Shown here piece after piece: positions 1-6,295 of a DNA stretch of 7,210 nucleotides; the first letter of the stretch is position 1, and the number at the start of each line of letters is the position of its first letter. The notes below the pieces were generated by a model, which made no database searches, had not been told where the DNA came from, and was given only the letters and a program-made list of their open reading frames with translations. The stretch is taken from assembly GCA_014728185.1 (NCBI GenBank), contig WJMB01000131.1:1-7210 (forward strand). Direction: 5' to 3'. The DNA is from Candidatus Coatesiibacteriota bacterium. Lineage in GTDB: Bacteria > RBG-13-66-14. Position numbers and translations under genes: made by a program.

Positions 1-381
1 ATCGATCGCCCGGTAGTCGGCGCTGAGCGTTCGGGCCATGATCTCCGGGGTGATCATCGGCATACTGGCGATGCGGGCGCCGCGATCGCCGGCCTCCCGC
101 CTGGCCCGGGTGTGGCTCAGGCTCTTGCTGGTGGGCATGAAGACGACGTCGGCGGCGGCCATCGCCGCCGCGATCACCGGCGGCGGCTCCTCGCCGTGGT
201 TCTCCCGAGACGGCATCTCGACCAGCAGCGCCTCGGCTCCGGCACGGCGGGCGGCGCGGTAGAGCGGCGGCCCCAGCTCTCGCTGCCGTTCGTCGACGAT
301 GATCAACACCTGCTCACCGGCCTTGACTCCCAAACAGTCCCGGACGGCGATCTCGGCGGAACGCTCCAGCTCCTCGTTCAC
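1..381 (-). CDS. M29-family aminopeptidase (aminopeptidase T/AmpS-like), N-terminal part, cut by window edge
   Basis: The visible 127 residues start MNEELERSAEIAVRDCLGVK and run in an open frame to base 1, so the C-terminal part is missing. They match my memory of the N-terminal domain of M29 metallo-aminopeptidases and their uncharacterised relatives. An early stretch, GEQVLIIVDE (residues 22-31), looks like a beta strand. It is followed by the pattern SKSLSHTRARREA (85-97) and GARIASMPMIT (101-111), which is typical of this family. These enzymes remove N-terminal amino acids using two metal ions and are usually cytoplasmic. The metal ligands lie in the C-terminal half, so catalytic competence cannot be judged here. 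I chose the GTG at 379-381 because a GAGGAG sits 9 bases upstream and the protein start fits the family. No in-frame ATG precedes it at a sensible distance. An alternative is a non-peptidase member of the same fold, such as the dihydroxypyridine dioxygenase type. The family call is fairly secure, the substrate is not. Confidence 0.75.
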   Translation of the reverse strand, partial: MNEELERSAEIAVRDCLGVKAGEQVLIIVDERQRELGPPLYRAARRAGAEALLVEMPSRENHGEEPPPVIAAAMAAADVVFMPTSKSLSHTRARREAGDRGARIASMPMITPEIMARTLSADYRAID

Positions 382-390
382 TTGGTCTCA

Positions 391-396
391 CTCCTC
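391..396 (-). promoter_or_regulatory. Ribosome binding site for the M29-type gene
   Basis: On the minus strand this reads GAGGAG, 9 bases before the GTG codon at 379-381. It supports a GTG start for the aminopeptidase-like gene. Just upstream on the same strand is a run of nine C (402-410), described under findings. Confidence 0.6.
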
Positions 397-1011
397 GGGG
401 TGGGGGGGGGTGGATCATGACGGCGTGTACTGGAGTTTCAAAACGGGATACAGCGCCGCGGCTCGGTATAACCCATGTATCGGCCGGGCGTTTGATCGAA
501 TTGCCGCCAACAGAAAGGCAAGCATCAGGAAGTATTAACTTCTAGCAGCTATCATAGCTAACATAGCTGGTTCAGTTTATTGTGAAGATACCGAGCTGCA
601 TAGAAGAGTCACTTATAATCGCCTCATTTAATAAACCCGTTGAATAGCCTCTGGAAGAAAGCCCCTTGATAACTGCCCGACGTAAAATGTCGGCTCATAA
701 AGGCGACTCGTTGCGATATGTGCTCAGCCAGCAAACAGTATGCTTACAGTCTGTCCTTCGTCAGTTGAAGCTTCCAGCCTATCCGGTGTAATCGACAGCT
801 TTCCGGCTTTCCACAACACCAGGGTCTAAGAGCGAGTGATAACCCCTTTGTCACTACTTCATTGGTGATTACTGGAGTTACCTCCGCCCTTGCCGCCCGC
901 CGGCACGGAGGCTCGCCGGCGCATCCCGTAAACCACAAGCATACAAGCGGCCAAGGAGAGCCAACCGGCCTTCGACCGCGGCGAACCGAGCGTTCCAGGC
1001 CGCCGGCGCAC

Positions 1012-1132
1012 GTCCCGCTTTGGCACGTTTCTTGCTATCCCCGCGATCCCGCGTCGCCGCCGCGGGGGCAGTTGATCGCACCTTGGTCTTCTCCCGTTAA
1101 ACGGTTTTGCAAGAAACGTGCCAAAGCGGGAC
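1012..1132. repeat. Perfect 24-bp inverted repeat enclosing two smaller hairpins
   Basis: Bases 1012-1035 (beginning GTCCCGCTTTGGCACG) are the exact reverse complement of 1109-1132, with 73 bases between. Inside lie a second inverted repeat, CCCCGCG at 1039-1045 with CGCGGGG at 1061-1067, and a third, CCGTT at 1094-1098 with AACGG at 1100-1104, the last followed by TTTT on the plus strand. The whole could fold into a long stem topped by two hairpins. It lies 31 bases beyond the stop codon of the radical SAM gene, so on that transcript it would be a 3' structure that could stop transcription or protect the end. The outer arms lack a clear T-run on the minus strand, so it is not a textbook terminator. 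It could instead be a small miniature-transposon-like or REP-like dispersed element. Confidence 0.75.
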
Positions 1133-1163
1133 TCGCCCGATGACGCGGGCGGCACGTGGTTGG

Positions 1164-3785
1164 TCAGCGGCGGCGTTTTTTGGCGCCCTTGCGCGGCGGG
1201 ACCAGCAACGTCGGGTGGAACAGATCGTGGAGCTTGCCGTGGGTGTCGCGCCCCAACACGGCGGTGCGCTCGACCAGGGGCGCCCGTTCGGCCGGAAAGC
1301 CCAGCAGTTCGATCAGCTCGTCGACCCGCAGGGCGGGCACGGAGGGCTCGATCTCCAGGGTGAAGCTGAGCAGACCGCCCCGGCTGCGCAGCTCGACCAG
1401 GGAGGAGCGGACCTCGACCTCCCGGGTCTCGTTCTTGTTGGTGTTTTTCTTGTTGCTTTTCTTGGTGCGCTCGACCCGGATCTCGCTCTGATTGAGCAGC
1501 TCGCCGACGCGCCGGTCCAGCTCCGCAGGGGCCTCGGGGCAACGGGCCAGGTAACGGGCCACCCGGGCGCCGGCGGAGAGCTTGGGAGCCTTGGCGGGGA
1601 GTTCGACGGCCCGGTTGACGGCCAGTCCCGGTGGGAGCAGGGCGTTGATCCGATCGAGGAAGACCGCTGAGTCGAACCAGGTGTTCAGTTCGATCTCGGC
1701 GACCTCGGCCCGGCTCTCGACCCCGACGGGCAGGGGCAGGGCGATGGTCAGCCGGGGCTGGGGGTTGTAGCCCGAGGAGAGGCGGGGACGGTAGCCGGCC
1801 CGGCGCACCGCCTGGATGAGCACCTTCTTGAGCTCGAGCTGACTGAGCATCGAGGCGGGCCAGGTCTTGGCGAACTCGAAGCGCACGCGGAAGCGCAGTT
1901 GGCTGGGCGGAAAGGTGTTCTCGGGGGGGTAGAGCACCAGGCGGTGGAGCTCGCGCTCGAGCTCGTCCAGACCGCCGTGCTCGCAGCTCGAGGGCTCGAT
2001 TCCGCAAACATTGCAGCCGGTGCGGCGGCAGTCCGGGCTGACCGAGCCCTCGCGGGAGTGCGTGTACTCCTCGGCCAGGAATCGCCGTGTGACGAGGTTG
2101 TCCACGGCGTCCCAGGCCAGGCGCTCGTCGACGGCGTACTCGCGCGTCGCGTAGTCCTCGAGGTCCAGCCCGGCGGCGGCGAAGCAGCTACGCCAACGGT
2201 CGAGATCGAAGTGCTCGTCCCAGGCCTCGAAGCGTGCGCCGCGACGGCGGGCCTCGATGAGGGCCTCGGCGACGCGCCGGTCGCCCCGGCTCAGCGCGGC
2301 CTCGACCACGGCCATCTTCGGGCTGTTCCACTTGGCTTTGAGGCGCGGGGCGCGCAGGTTGTCCAACAGTAGGCCCAGCCGTCGCTCCAACTCCTCCAGC
2401 GGCGGTTGGGCGGCCCACTGGAAGGGGGTGTGGGGCTTGGGGATGAAGGGCGAGAGGGCCACGTTGACCTTCTGTTTTGCCCCGGCCTGCGTGGCGCAGC
2501 GCTTGGCCAGCTCGATCAGCTCGCGCAGGTCGTCGTCGGTCTCGCCGGGCAGGCCGAACATGAAGTAGAGCTTGAGGGTGGCGAACTCGGCGGCGAAGAC
2601 GGCGGAGCTGAGCTCGACCAGCTCGTCGTTGGTGAAGGCGGGTTTGTTGATGACCCGGCGCAGGCGCTCGCTTCCGGCCTCGGGGGCGATGGTCAGGCTG
2701 CCCCGGCGTCGCCCGGAGAGCATGCTCTCCAACCGGATGACGGTCTCGGAGACCCGCAGGCTGGGGAAGCCGACCACGGGCTCCTTGGGCGGCAGCTCGC
2801 TCATGATCCGGCGCACCAGACCGGCCAGGCCGCGCCAGTCCGTCGAGGAGAGGCTGGAGACGTTGGCCTCGGCGTAGCCGGTGAGCTCGAGCTGGCGCTT
2901 GAGCTCGGCGAAGGCCGCCTCCGAGCTCAGCGAGCGCACGGGGCGGTAGGTCGTCCCGGCCTGGCAGAAGCGGCAACCGCCCGTGCAGCCCCGCATCACC
3001 TCGATGTTTACCCGGTCGTGCACGATGTCCATCCCGGGCACCAGGGGTCGCTCGATGTAAGGATCCAGCGCGGCGGTGCGGCGGTTGACGGCGCCGGCGG
3101 AGGGGGTCGGGACCAAGCGGTCGTCGTCGGCGGGCTCCACCGGGACCTCGTCGGCGGCGTAGACACCGCTCAGGGGGATCAGCCGCCCCATCACGGCAGC
3201 CTTGTCCAACCCGGCTTCGCCTTTGAGCGGGGTGACGATGCCGACGAGTTCCGACCAGAAGGCCTCGCTCTCACCGATCAGGCAGGCGTCGACGAAGGGG
3301 GCGACGGGCTCGGGGTTGAGCACCGCGGGTCCCCCGGCCAGCACCAGGGGCAGGCCGGGATCGGCACGGCGGGCGGCGGCCTGGAGGGGCAGCCCGGCCA
3401 GCTCCAGCAGGTAGAGCAGGCCGCTGAAGGAGAGCTCGTAGGAGAGGGTGACGGCGAGGACGTCGAAGTCTGCCAGGGGTCGGCGCTGCTCCAGGGAGAA
3501 CAGGCTCCAGCCCCGACGCTCCATCAGCGCGGCCATGTCGTCGGCGGGCAGGAAGGCCCGGTCGCAGCAGGCGTCGTCGCGGCGGTTGAGCCGGTCGTAG
3601 ATCAGCCGTCCGCCGTGATGGCTCATGCCGATCTCGTAGAGGTCGGGGAAGCACCAGCAGACGTTGAGCCGGTCGCCGGGATCACGGTTCCAGGCGTTGT
3701 ACTCGCCGCCGGTGTAGCGGGCGGGCTTCTGCACCGTGGGCAGCAGGCGGCGCAGCTCGTCGTCGGTGGGGGCGCGTCGGGTCAA
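1164..3785 (-). CDS. Radical SAM fusion protein (TIGR03960-type N-terminal region plus TIGR03936/DUF2344-type C-terminal domain)
   Basis: Complete 873-aa protein of unknown function. Residues 18-30 (VQKPARYTGGEYN) and 47-57 (PDLYEIGMSHH) are the usual opening of this family. Residues 100-165 resemble a cobalamin-binding-type Rossmann region (AVTLSYELSF, VLAGGPAVLNPEP), but no canonical DxHxxG motif is visible, so B12 binding is uncertain. The radical SAM cluster motif is C267, C271, C274 (RGCTGGCRFC), followed by a TIM-barrel region with APEAGSERLRRVINK (368-381) and YFMFGLPGET (407-416). A second cysteine group, C586, C591, C594 and C601, could hold another metal or Fe-S cluster. From about 628 comes the C-terminal domain, with SGYNPQPRLTIALPLPVGVES (671-691). 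It is interrupted by a lysine/asparagine-rich linker (775-785) and ends in a basic tail, KGAKKRRR. In many bacteria these two parts are fused or adjacent and lie near ribonuclease G and ribosomal protein genes. I do not see those neighbours here. The TTG at 3783-3785 is preferred because GAAGGA lies 5 bases upstream and the family similarity starts just after it. The ATG at 3867-3869 falls inside a hairpin. Confidence 0.88.
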   Translation of the reverse strand: MTRRAPTDDELRRLLPTVQKPARYTGGEYNAWNRDPGDRLNVCWCFPDLYEIGMSHHGGRLIYDRLNRRDDACCDRAFLPADDMAALMERRGWSLFSLEQRRPLADFDVLAVTLSYELSFSGLLYLLELAGLPLQAAARRADPGLPLVLAGGPAVLNPEPVAPFVDACLIGESEAFWSELVGIVTPLKGEAGLDKAAVMGRLIPLSGVYAADEVPVEPADDDRLVPTPSAGAVNRRTAALDPYIERPLVPGMDIVHDRVNIEVMRGCTGGCRFCQAGTTYRPVRSLSSEAAFAELKRQLELTGYAEANVSSLSSTDWRGLAGLVRRIMSELPPKEPVVGFPSLRVSETVIRLESMLSGRRRGSLTIAPEAGSERLRRVINKPAFTNDELVELSSAVFAAEFATLKLYFMFGLPGETDDDLRELIELAKRCATQAGAKQKVNVALSPFIPKPHTPFQWAAQPPLEELERRLGLLLDNLRAPRLKAKWNSPKMAVVEAALSRGDRRVAEALIEARRRGARFEAWDEHFDLDRWRSCFAAAGLDLEDYATREYAVDERLAWDAVDNLVTRRFLAEEYTHSREGSVSPDCRRTGCNVCGIEPSSCEHGGLDELERELHRLVLYPPENTFPPSQLRFRVRFEFAKTWPASMLSQLELKKVLIQAVRRAGYRPRLSSGYNPQPRLTIALPLPVGVESRAEVAEIELNTWFDSAVFLDRINALLPPGLAVNRAVELPAKAPKLSAGARVARYLARCPEAPAELDRRVGELLNQSEIRVERTKKSNKKNTNKNETREVEVRSSLVELRSRGGLLSFTLEIEPSVPALRVDELIELLGFPAERAPLVERTAVLGRDTHGKLHDLFHPTLLVPPRKGAKKRRR

Positions 3786-3790
3786 GCTGA

Positions 3791-3796
3791 TCCTTC
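3791..3796 (-). promoter_or_regulatory. Ribosome binding site that decides the TTG start of the radical SAM gene
   Basis: The minus strand reads GAAGGA, then five bases, then TTG (3783-3785). No Shine-Dalgarno-like sequence precedes the upstream in-frame ATG at 3867-3869. This spacing is the main reason for calling an 873-aa product rather than a longer one. Confidence 0.65.
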
Positions 3797-3841
3797 GGAC
3801 AGGGCGGGGTTGGCGGAAAAGGAATGGACTGGGGGATCGGA

Positions 3842-3870
3842 AATGGGCGACGGTCCAACCGTCGCCCATT
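3842..3870 (-). terminator. Strong hairpin after the M1 peptidase gene, probable terminator
   Basis: Bases 3842-3854 (AATGGGCGACGGT) pair perfectly with 3858-3870 around a 3-base loop, giving a 13-bp GC-rich stem 28 bases past the peptidase stop codon. On the minus strand the stem ends in ATT followed by one more T and then CC, so the U-tract is short and the terminator is imperfect. The hairpin lies 56 bases before the start of the radical SAM gene, so it would separate the two genes or attenuate read-through. It could also act as a transcript-end stabiliser. Confidence 0.55.
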
Positions 3871-3898
3871 GTAGCAGTTGAGCCGTCGGGGATAAAGC

Positions 3899-6127
3899 CT
3901 AGCGCGAGCTCTTGACCACCCGGCCGGTGCGCGAACCGGCGGCGGTCTCCAGGCGCAGCAGATAGACGCCGTCGGGCAGCTCGGCGGCGGACCATTCGAT
4001 CTGGTGCCGTCCGGCGGTCAGCCCGCCCGAGGCCAGGGTGCCCACCCGACGGCCGGCCAGGTCGTAGGCCGCCAGCTCGACCTCCCCGGCGGCGGGCAGG
4101 TTGAACTCGACGCTGAACACGTCGGGAGTCGGGTTGGGCCAGGGGGCCGAGAGGGCCAGCGGGGCGACGTTCTCGCGCCATTCGACCTCACCGGTTTCGA
4201 AGCTCGCCCGCTCGCCGTCCGACCCGGTGACCACCAGGCGGTAGCGATAGACGCCGGGGGCGTCGGGGCGGTCCAGGAAGGCGCCCTCGCCGTCCAGGGC
4301 GTTCTCGTGGAGCTTGGTCGCGGCCAGGCCGTCTTCACGGAAGAGCTCGACCCCGGCGACCTCGCCCTCGGCCCGCCATTCGATCAACACACCGTCCTCG
4401 GTGGCGCGAGAGCCCAGGGTGACCACTGGGGCGTCGGAGTACTGCAGCTTGTAAAGCAGCCAGCACTCGGGATCGAAGATGACGTTGGTCACCGGGCCGT
4501 CGACACTGAAGGACTGGGAGTCCTGGCGCAGGTCGTTGTCGAAGACCACGTCGGTGTAGCCCGAAGCTGTGTTCAGGCGCAGCTCCACCGGGGTGACGAA
4601 AACCTCCGGGGTATCGTCGGCGGTGGACTGGATCTGTTCCAGCTCGATGTGGCAGAGATACCCGTTGGCTGTATCTTCATTCCAGACCGTCATCTCGTAT
4701 TCCGGGTAACCGGCCATGTAGAGCCACTGCCAGAAGAACTGGTCCAGGGAGCCGTCGCCGCCGTAGTAGTCCTCGGCGATGTCGATGAACTCGCTGGTCA
4801 GCACGGTGCCCTTGGGGTAGGCGTCGACGTAGTCCTGGAGCATGGCGAAGAAGGTCGCGTCGTCACCTCGGCGGCGCAGCATGTGCAGCACCCAGGCGCC
4901 CTTCTTGTAGACCGTGGTGCCGAAGAGGCGGTCGGGATCGTACACCGGATAGCGCCAGGAGGCGTCCTCGGAGAAGTACCAGCTGCGGAACTGCTGCATC
5001 GTGCTGCGCAGACCGACCTCGCCGTTGATGTGCTCGGCCCAGAGCCCCTCGGTGTAGCTGGCGAAGCCCTCGTTGAGCCAGATGTCGGGCCAGGTCTCGC
5101 AGGTGATCCAGTCGCCGAACCACTGGTGGCCCAGCTCGTGGACCACGACGCTGTCCCAGTGGTGGTAACCGCTGATCGCCCCGGAGCTCATGGAGGTCGT
5201 GGTGGTGTGCTCCATCGCCCCGCCGATCTCGGTGATCATGTGGCCGTAGCGCGGGTACTTGTAGTCGGTGAAGATAGTGGAGCAGAACTCGACCATGTCC
5301 GGGGTGATTCCCAGGTCCTCCTCGGCCTCGGCCAGATGATCCTGATAGACCCAGTTGTGGACGGGCTGGTTGCCCGATCCGAGGTTGAAGTAGTCGGTGA
5401 AGAAGGCGTAGTCCGAGGCCGCCATGGCCACCAGGTAGGTCGGCATTTCGTAGGAGAGGCTCCAGCTGAAGGTCTTGGTGCCGTCGCCGTTGTCGACCAC
5501 CGTGGGCAGGTCGTCGCCGTTGGAGGACACCAGCCAGTCGTCACGCACCGTGTAATGCTGGTCGCAGGTGAAGCGGTCGTCGGGTGAGTCGTAGCAGGGG
5601 AACCAGTGGCTGGAGTCGTAGGGCTCGGTGAAGGTGTGGATCAGCCCGCCGTTGTCGCTGTCGAAGTACATCCCGGCGGTGGGTTCGCCCTCGTAGATGA
5701 TCGAGACGTCGAACTGTTCGCCGTCGTCGAAGGAGCCGTCGAGATAGAGGGTCAGGGTGTTGCCGGCGTGGTTGAAGGAATCGGCGTCGCCGCCGACGGA
5801 ATTGACCGTCAGATCGTCGAGCTCCATCACGATCTCGTCCAGACCGTTGGTGGTGCTCTCGATGGTCCAGGTTGCCGTTCCCTCCAGGTAGCCGTCGTTG
5901 GGTCCGTTGTAGGCCAACTCCAGGTCCAGGTCCAGGTGCTGCTGGTCGTAGTCGGCGGCGGGGAGTTCGTAGTCGACGGCGCCGCGCAGGGCGGCCGTCC
6001 CCTTGGCCTCCATCTCGGCCCAGAGGGGATCGGCGTAGGGCGCTCCGGGCCAGGCCTCCTGGAGCGGAACCTCCCCCGCGGCGAGGGCGAGGGCCGGCAG
6101 GCAGAGCAGCAGGACGGTGCGTTTCAT
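3899..6127 (-). CDS. Secreted M1-family zinc metallopeptidase with C-terminal FlgD-like/Por-type module
   Basis: Complete 742-aa protein, probably an exported aminopeptidase. Residues 1-17 form a Sec signal peptide: KR, a hydrophobic stretch TVLLLCLPALALAA, and cleavage near residue 17. Residues 52-260 are the beta-rich N-terminal M1 domain. The catalytic domain has GGAMEH (302-307) in place of the usual GxMEN, and the zinc site HELGH (330-334) with the third ligand E353 in NEGFASY, at the standard 18-residue gap. Y407 in VYKKGAW matches the catalytic tyrosine. Residues 567-650 look like a fibronectin-type beta sandwich. Residues 659-742 (WPNPTPDVFSVEFNLP, YDLAGRRVGTL, PDGVYLLRL) resemble the FlgD-like/Por secretion-type C-terminal modules that attach or sort secreted proteins. 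The ATG at 6125-6127 is chosen because it directly precedes the signal peptide and AGGGA lies 10 bases upstream. A further ATG at 6190 would add 21 residues in front of the signal sequence. Family is secure, exact substrate and sorting route are not. Confidence 0.92.
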   Translation of the reverse strand: MKRTVLLLCLPALALAAGEVPLQEAWPGAPYADPLWAEMEAKGTAALRGAVDYELPAADYDQQHLDLDLELAYNGPNDGYLEGTATWTIESTTNGLDEIVMELDDLTVNSVGGDADSFNHAGNTLTLYLDGSFDDGEQFDVSIIYEGEPTAGMYFDSDNGGLIHTFTEPYDSSHWFPCYDSPDDRFTCDQHYTVRDDWLVSSNGDDLPTVVDNGDGTKTFSWSLSYEMPTYLVAMAASDYAFFTDYFNLGSGNQPVHNWVYQDHLAEAEEDLGITPDMVEFCSTIFTDYKYPRYGHMITEIGGAMEHTTTTSMSSGAISGYHHWDSVVVHELGHQWFGDWITCETWPDIWLNEGFASYTEGLWAEHINGEVGLRSTMQQFRSWYFSEDASWRYPVYDPDRLFGTTVYKKGAWVLHMLRRRGDDATFFAMLQDYVDAYPKGTVLTSEFIDIAEDYYGGDGSLDQFFWQWLYMAGYPEYEMTVWNEDTANGYLCHIELEQIQSTADDTPEVFVTPVELRLNTASGYTDVVFDNDLRQDSQSFSVDGPVTNVIFDPECWLLYKLQYSDAPVVTLGSRATEDGVLIEWRAEGEVAGVELFREDGLAATKLHENALDGEGAFLDRPDAPGVYRYRLVVTGSDGERASFETGEVEWRENVAPLALSAPWPNPTPDVFSVEFNLPAAGEVELAAYDLAGRRVGTLASGGLTAGRHQIEWSAAELPDGVYLLRLETAAGSRTGRVVKSSR

Positions 6128-6210
6128 CAATCGGTTTCCCTTCGTTAATTCAGAGAGCTGGATGCGACCCCGTGATAATTGTACTGTCAAGAGCTCGACA
6201 ACTCGCCGTC

Positions 6211-6239
6211 ATGATTGCATAAAAGATACCGCCTGACAA
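6211..6239 (-). promoter_or_regulatory. Candidate promoter for the M1 peptidase gene
   Basis: On the minus strand TTGTCA (6239-6234) is followed after 17 bases by AATCAT (6216-6211). These match the sigma70 consensus at 5 of 6 and 4 of 6 positions. It would give a leader of about 80 bases. A perfect TTGACA at 6190-6185 lies closer to the gene but has no acceptable -10 at 17 bases, so I prefer the upstream pair only weakly. The -35 overlaps one arm of the repeat at 6232-6270. Confidence 0.3.
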
Positions 6240-6270
6240 GGCGATGGGTTGAAGGCGATGGATTGTCAGG
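6232..6270. repeat. Nested repeat: tandem 14-base direct repeat between 8-base inverted repeats
   Basis: CCTGACAA (6232-6239) and TTGTCAGG (6263-6270) are perfect reverse complements 23 bases apart. Overlapping them are two head-to-tail 14-base units, AAGGCGATGGGTTG (6238-6251) and AAGGCGATGGATTG (6252-6265), differing at one base. The arrangement lies in the divergent region between the peptidase and SMC genes, next to candidate promoters in both directions. It looks like a binding site for a dimeric or cooperative regulator, though that is inference. Confidence 0.6.
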
Positions 6271-6295
6271 GAGGCGGCTTGCCGAACTGCGGTCT

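Larger units (their letters stand above)
382..1163. other. 782-base region without a convincing gene; AT-rich left half, hairpin-rich right half
   Basis: No open frame here has a good start, a plausible ribosome site and a recognisable protein. Bases 541-870 are about 45% GC by hand count, against roughly two-thirds in the flanking genes, so this block has a different history or function. It contains small palindromes: a cluster of ATAGCT/AGCTAT sites at 547-568, a CCGAC/GTCGG hairpin at 677-693, an 8-base palindrome at 767-774, and a tandem GGAAAGC pair on the minus strand around 796-811. The ten bases TACTGGAGTT occur at 428-437 and again at 870-879, bracketing the AT-rich block. Bases 880-1163 return to high GC and hold the long inverted repeat at 1012-1132. 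I found no tRNA T-loop signature, rRNA match or CRISPR-like periodic repeat. The region must include the leader and probably the promoter of the M29-type gene, but no clear -35/-10 pair stands out. Confidence 0.6.

Noticed and set aside
614..619. Perfect TATAAT on the plus strand
   Set aside because: No -35-like hexamer at 16-18 bases and no gene downstream on that strand. AT-rich DNA produces such matches by chance.
744..938. Open frame of 64 codons on the minus strand in the AT-rich region
   Set aside because: It spans the composition boundary, has no recognisable family or ribosome site that I can support, and has an unusual cysteine/tryptophan content typical of chance frames.
1094..1108. 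CCGTT-A-AACGG followed by TTTT as a plus-strand terminator
   Set aside because: The stem is only 5 bp with a loop of one base, and no plus-strand gene precedes it. It is better seen as part of the nested repeat.
862..1143. Open frame of 93 codons on the plus strand and a 67-codon one opposite (878-1081)
   Set aside because: Both run through the inverted repeat, are arginine- and alanine-rich as expected for chance frames in GC-rich DNA, and have no recognisable motif.
382..1163. tRNA, CRISPR array or toxin-antitoxin pair in the long gene-free stretch
   Set aside because: No T-loop GTTCRA signature with an acceptor stem, no evenly spaced repeats, and no overlapping pair of small frames with ribosome sites.
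859..2007. Long minus-strand frame of 382 codons overlapping the end of the radical SAM gene
   Set aside because: It is an alternative frame of the same strand, very rich in Arg/Pro/Gly, and conflicts with the clear domain signals of the 873-aa protein.
2406..3881. Plus-strand frame of 491 codons
   Set aside because: It is the antisense of the radical SAM gene. Its Gly/Val/Leu/Asp/Gln-rich composition is what complementary codons produce in GC-rich genes, with no domain signal.
4004..5587. Plus-strand frame of 527 codons
   Set aside because: It is the antisense of the M1 peptidase, which has an intact zinc site and signal peptide. The opposite frame shows only low-complexity Val/Gly/Asp-rich sequence.
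6185..6190. Perfect TTGACA on the minus strand as the peptidase promoter
   Set aside because: The hexamer 17 bases downstream is TCGCAT, a poor -10, and no better one occurs at 16 or 18 bases.
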